From contig CAMNFJ010000137.1 in assembly GCA_946536955.1 (NCBI GenBank), forward strand, positions 1-7,439: a stretch of 7,439 nt of DNA, in the 5' to 3' direction. How positions within the stretch are numbered: the first letter of the stretch is position 1; each line of letters opens with the position of its first letter. The translations under genes and the position numbers were made by a program. The notes beneath the pieces were generated by a model, which searched no databases, was not told the origin of the DNA, and saw only the letters and a list, made by a program, of their open reading frames with translations. Source of the DNA: CAG-791 sp002394525. GTDB taxonomy: Bacteria; Bacillota; Clostridia; Lachnospirales; Lachnospiraceae. This document shows positions 5,097-7,439 of this stretch, in pieces.

Positions 5097-6515
5097 GCGG
5101 GTCCTGTCGCAGGGGATCGTGAGCAGGGAGGCGTAGTAGTCTCTGCGGAAGCGCTCCGTGGCCAGCATGGCCTCCAGAAAGCTTCCCCCCTCCTGCGCGG
5201 ACCGGATGGAGAGGCCGTCGTAGGAGACCATCTCGAAGTCCGGCCTCACGATGTGGACGGCCAGGGCTTCCAGCTTGTCCAGGCATGCCTGCCGGCCGTC
5301 CTCTGACAGCCATGTCTCCTGCGCAAAAAGTTCACGGTAGACGGCTATGATCTCGTCCGTCATGGAGGAGAGGCCTTTCGTGTCGAGGTCCTCAGCATAC
5401 TGGTCCACATAGATCCGGTCCAGGACCGGAGCCAGGGCGCTTTCCATGACATAGGACTGGAGAATCCCCTGTTCCCGCCGATCCTCAGGAGTCCTGTCGG
5501 GAGCCTCCTCGTTCAGCCGGCTCTTTCCCGCCTCCAGGTCCAGGTCGTAGGTCGGCCGGTCCAGCCACCTGGCGGCCGAGACCGCCAGATGGACCATCAT
5601 CATGGCCTTGATCTGGTTCAGATTCTGCTCCCGGTAAAGGGCGGCCGCCCTTTTGGCGCTCTGGATGTTCATGAAAAATTTTCCGTCCCGGGGGATCCCC
5701 CGCCCGTCCAGGATCTCAGCCAGCGGATAGTCCGGCAGGGCCTGCGTGCACTCGTCAAAGGAGAGGGACAGGCTTTTGAGCTCGTCCGCTGGCAGCTCGA
5801 CATTGGTGTCCGCAATCTTTTTTTCAAAGCGGTAGTTGTCTTTGAGCAGGCGCCGGACCTGGTCTTCGGGATAACCCAGCGAGGAAAAGATGTGGCCCGC
5901 GACCCTGCGGACATACTCCTGGCGCTCCAGGCCGGATTGGTCCAGATTGAAATACTCCTCTTTGCCGCCGAGCAGGAGGGAGGGCACATCGATCGTCATC
6001 TGGCAGACGGCCGGGTCCGCCATGGACTGGCCGGCTTCCCGGGGCATGAGGATGCCCAGACCCAGGGGATTCCTTTCCCGGTCGCAGACATAGGCGGTCA
6101 GGTCCTCCAGGGAGGAGATCGCTTCGATGGACTCAAGCCAGGGCCGGAGGGGCTCCACGCCCGCCCGGTCGCGCCGGTCCCAGTCCGCGGCCAGGTCATA
6201 GAACTTTTTGAGCTCCTGCCCGTCGTGGTCCGTGTAGTCCCGGTCCAGGATCTGCTGCTTTTTATCCATCACGGCGAGGGTGACGTCCATGAAAGCAGAG
6301 CTCTCCGGCTCCGCCCCGAGGGACCAATCCCTGTTGACAGCCGCTGCAAAATCGTCCTGGGGACGGATCCTGTCCGTCTCTTTGATGCTGCCCGCTATAT
6401 CGGAGGCAATCCATTTTTCCCCGCCGGCGCCGGCTGACCCGGCCTGCAGCCCGCAGGCGGAGAGGAGGAGGCAGACGGAAGAGAGGATGGCGATAAAGAT
6501 AGTGGATTTTTTCAT
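5094..6515 (-). CDS. N-terminal lipoprotein part of the split M13 metallopeptidase
   Basis: This reading frame gives 473 residues. MKKSTIFIAILSSVCLLLSAC is a lipoprotein signal peptide with lipobox LSAC and lipidated Cys21, so the protein would be anchored on the outer face of the membrane. RPQDDFAAAVNRDW near residue 50 is the typical start of the M13_N domain (usual form RPQDDFYxAVNGDW). The rest is mostly alpha-helical and lacks the HExxH zinc motif, which lies beyond the stop. The start at 6515 is chosen for the signal peptide and a partial AGGG site 7 nt upstream; an in-frame ATG at 6575 would put 20 residues before the signal, and it lies in a repeat. If translated to the TGA, the product would be an exported but catalytically dead domain. 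Confidence 0.8.
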   Translation of the reverse strand: MKKSTIFIAILSSVCLLLSACGLQAGSAGAGGEKWIASDIAGSIKETDRIRPQDDFAAAVNRDWSLGAEPESSAFMDVTLAVMDKKQQILDRDYTDHDGQELKKFYDLAADWDRRDRAGVEPLRPWLESIEAISSLEDLTAYVCDRERNPLGLGILMPREAGQSMADPAVCQMTIDVPSLLLGGKEEYFNLDQSGLERQEYVRRVAGHIFSSLGYPEDQVRRLLKDNYRFEKKIADTNVELPADELKSLSLSFDECTQALPDYPLAEILDGRGIPRDGKFFMNIQSAKRAAALYREQNLNQIKAMMMVHLAVSAARWLDRPTYDLDLEAGKSRLNEEAPDRTPEDRREQGILQSYVMESALAPVLDRIYVDQYAEDLDTKGLSSMTDEIIAVYRELFAQETWLSEDGRQACLDKLEALAVHIVRPDFEMVSYDGLSIRSAQEGGSFLEAMLATERFRRDYYASLLTIPCDRTR

Positions 6516-6551
6516 ATCTGTACCCTGGTGAACTGATTTGTGATGCTGTGG

Positions 6552-6585
6552 AAAAAACGAGGCGGGCCGGCTCATAAAGGCCCGC
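6552..6585 (-). terminator. Intrinsic terminator downstream of the TVP38 gene
   Basis: On the minus strand, a 7-bp GC-rich stem (6579-6585 with 6562-6568, core CGGGCC/GGCCCG) with a 10-nt loop is followed after 4-5 nt by TTTTTT (6557-6552). This fits a Rho-independent terminator for the TVP38 gene. It ends only about 37 nt before the peptidase ATG. The arms are built from two neighbouring 14-bp repeat units. Confidence 0.6.
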
Positions 6586-6624
6586 TCATAAAAACTCCGG
6601 ATTATAAGGTCCGGCTCATAAAGG
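6567..6624. repeat. Four imperfect 14-bp tandem repeats
   Basis: The units begin at 6567, 6581, 6597 and 6611, with pitches of 14, 16 and 14 nt. Units 1 and 4 are both CCGGCTCATAAAGG, and the identity between 6567-6582 and 6611-6626 is 16 bp. Units 2 and 3 (CCCGCTCATAAAAA and CCGGATTATAAGGT) are diverged. The array fills most of the 115-nt gap between the TVP38 stop and the peptidase start and overlaps the terminator and a possible promoter. Confidence 0.65.
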
Positions 6625-6628
6625 CCAA
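6601..6628 (-). promoter_or_regulatory. Candidate promoter for the M13 peptidase gene
   Basis: On the minus strand, TATAAT (6606-6601) is a perfect -10 box, preceded at 16 nt by TTGGCC (6628-6623, 4 of 6). Transcripts would start near 6594 and run through the terminator hairpin at 6585-6552 before the peptidase start, which would make the hairpin an attenuator for this gene. The -10 box lies in the diverged third repeat unit and inside a small CCGGA/TCCGG dyad (6597-6601 and 6610-6614). Confidence 0.35.
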
Positions 6629-6630
6629 GC

Positions 6631-7296
6631 TCAGGAAGAGGGCTTCCGGAAGGCGGCTCTGCCGGCCAGTGTGCACAGGACCATGACCAGGAACGCGGCC
6701 AGGATCAGGCCGTATCTGCGCTCCTCGATCATATCCCCGCTGTAGGCGCAGAGAAAAATGACCGGAAAGCGGGCCAGCCAGGTGACCAGGCCCCATCTGA
6801 GGATGTGGACGTCCTTATACCGGTAGCCCGCGTACCAGGCATAGAGGTCCTTGGGCGTGGAGGGGAGCAGCATGATCAGAAAATGCAGCCTTTTCGACTT
6901 TTTTCCGCTGAGCATGTCTGACAGCTTCTCCCGGGTCTGGTCCGTGAACAGAAAATCCATCAGCCTCCTGCCGTACCTCCTGCCCCCGGCAAAAGCCAGG
7001 GTATTGCCCAGGGCCGCCGCCGTGCAGACGAGCAGGGCTCCCCGCCAGGTGCCGAACACATAGCCGGCCGCCAGCTGGAAGGGCCCTCCCGGGATACAGG
7101 CCGACATGGTCTGCAGGACTACGATGACAAAAGAGATCAGCAGGACAGGAACCCCCCTGCGCTCATAATATTCCACGATCCGGTCCGGGTCCCTGGCCAG
7201 GCGCAGGACCGGCCTTCCGGCCGCGTAAAGCAGAGCGAAAAAAAGAAAGGCGGCCAGCAAAACCACTATAAGTTTTTTTAATCCGGTCTTGTCCAC
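6631..7296 (-). CDS. TVP38/TMEM64 family membrane protein (VTT domain)
   Basis: The 221-residue protein belongs to the TVP38/TMEM64 branch of the DedA superfamily. Members are integral membrane proteins, and some relatives are proposed to move lipids across the bilayer; the role here is not known. Hydrophobic spans lie near residues 9-27, 49-67, 86-104, 136-155, 170-186 and 196-215. The family motif PGGPFQLAAGYVFG is at 69-82, a probable re-entrant loop, followed by GNTLAFAGGRRYGRR at 97-111. LLPSTPKDLYAWYAG (143-157) is the second conserved region, with a Pro and charged residues typical of the fold. The start is GTG at 7296, supported by AGGA 8 nt upstream (7305-7308). It is the first gene of the leftward block and has its own likely terminator. 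Confidence 0.9.
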   Translation of the reverse strand: MDKTGLKKLIVVLLAAFLFFALLYAAGRPVLRLARDPDRIVEYYERRGVPVLLISFVIVVLQTMSACIPGGPFQLAAGYVFGTWRGALLVCTAAALGNTLAFAGGRRYGRRLMDFLFTDQTREKLSDMLSGKKSKRLHFLIMLLPSTPKDLYAWYAGYRYKDVHILRWGLVTWLARFPVIFLCAYSGDMIEERRYGLILAAFLVMVLCTLAGRAAFRKPSS

Positions 7297-7439
7297 GTCG
7301 GTCGTCCTTTCCCCTGCTGCTCATGCCCTATGCCGTTATTCACAGTCTTTTTGGAACTGCGATAAGATCTGCATATATGAAATTATATGATGTAAAGGTC
7401 AAAAGTATCGTAAAGGCTCTGAGACTCGTCAAGTTGCAC
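7297..7439 (-). other. Non-coding region upstream of the TVP38 gene
   Basis: No gene is supported in these 143 nt. The part from about 7360 to the end is more AT-rich than the coding DNA and probably holds the promoter of the TVP38 gene. No heptamer of the TGA(C/G)TCA type is present. Confidence 0.6.
7404..7432 (-). promoter_or_regulatory. Candidate promoter of the TVP38 gene
   Basis: On the minus strand TTGACG (7432-7427, 5 of 6) is followed after 17 nt by GATACT (7409-7404, 4 of 6). A perfect TATAAT lies further along (7387-7382) but has no good -35 box at proper spacing; the two could be alternative promoters. The leader would be about 80-100 nt. Confidence 0.4.

Larger units (their letters stand above)
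4464..6515 (-). pseudogene. M13 family metallopeptidase lipoprotein gene interrupted by one in-frame TGA
   Basis: Read as one frame, this is a 683-codon gene of normal M13 (neprilysin/PepO family) size, with an N-terminal lipoprotein signal, the large M13_N region and the zinc catalytic domain. Codon 474 (5094-5096) is TGA. Both sides stay in the same frame, so one base substitution explains the break. In relatives a Trp commonly occurs near this place, so TGG to TGA is the simplest account. All zinc-site residues downstream remain, which points to a recent mutation, a sequencing error or readthrough rather than old decay. TGA ends every other gene here, so a general recoding of TGA is unlikely. 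Confidence 0.75.

Noticed and set aside
5077..5103. A 19-bp tandem duplication or small insertion as the cause of the peptidase break
   Set aside because: AGCGGGTC is repeated 19 nt apart, but removing 19 nt would put the two halves in different frames; as it stands both halves are already in the same frame.
6567..6624. CRISPR array
   Set aside because: The units are 14 bp, contiguous and without unique spacers, and no cas gene is present.

Overview
The window looks like chromosomal DNA of a GC-rich member of the Clostridia, perhaps a Lachnospiraceae-type gut or rumen anaerobe. Grounds: strong AAGGAGG-type ribosome sites, a lipobox lipoprotein of the M13 peptidase family, a BcrA-type ABC exporter with two small permeases, a TVP38/TMEM64 membrane protein, and AT-rich promoter stretches between GC-rich genes. 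This placement is an inference from gene content, not from a marker gene.

Layout. Positions 1-242 are an AT-rich upstream region with a promoter-like site. A rightward pair follows: an NAD-type short-chain dehydrogenase (243-1019) and a LacA/maltose-acetyltransferase-type O-acetyltransferase (1119-1781). Everything after that reads leftward. In transcription order from the right end these are a TVP38/TMEM64 protein (7296-6631), an intergenic stretch with 14-bp tandem repeats and a terminator hairpin, a lipoprotein M13 zinc peptidase broken by one in-frame TGA (6515-4464), a 195-nt gap with a 10-bp inverted repeat, an ABC ATPase (4265-3438), and two paralogous ABC-2 permeases that overlap by ATGA (3322-2597 and 2600-1857). 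The rightward and leftward blocks converge in a 75-bp intergenic region at 1782-1856.

Functional reading. The dehydrogenase and acetyltransferase probably form a small operon for sugar oxidation or sugar modification. The ATPase and two permeases form a complete exporter of the bacitracin/lantibiotic-immunity type, but no peptide-antibiotic biosynthesis gene is present. The M13 protein would be a surface-anchored endopeptidase if the internal TGA were read as an amino acid; as written it is split almost exactly between its N-terminal and catalytic domains.

Most unusual observations. (1) Six copies of the heptamer TGA(C/G)TCA all lie in the non-coding flanks of the dehydrogenase/acetyltransferase pair, and I saw none elsewhere in the window. 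(2) A perfect 14-bp inverted repeat (193-206 and 1811-1824) brackets that pair. (3) A single in-frame TGA interrupts an otherwise intact M13 peptidase. (4) Tandem 14-bp repeats overlap a possible promoter and terminator ahead of the peptidase. I see no clear evidence for a large new system, but the heptamer array is a candidate undescribed local regulon or cassette border.
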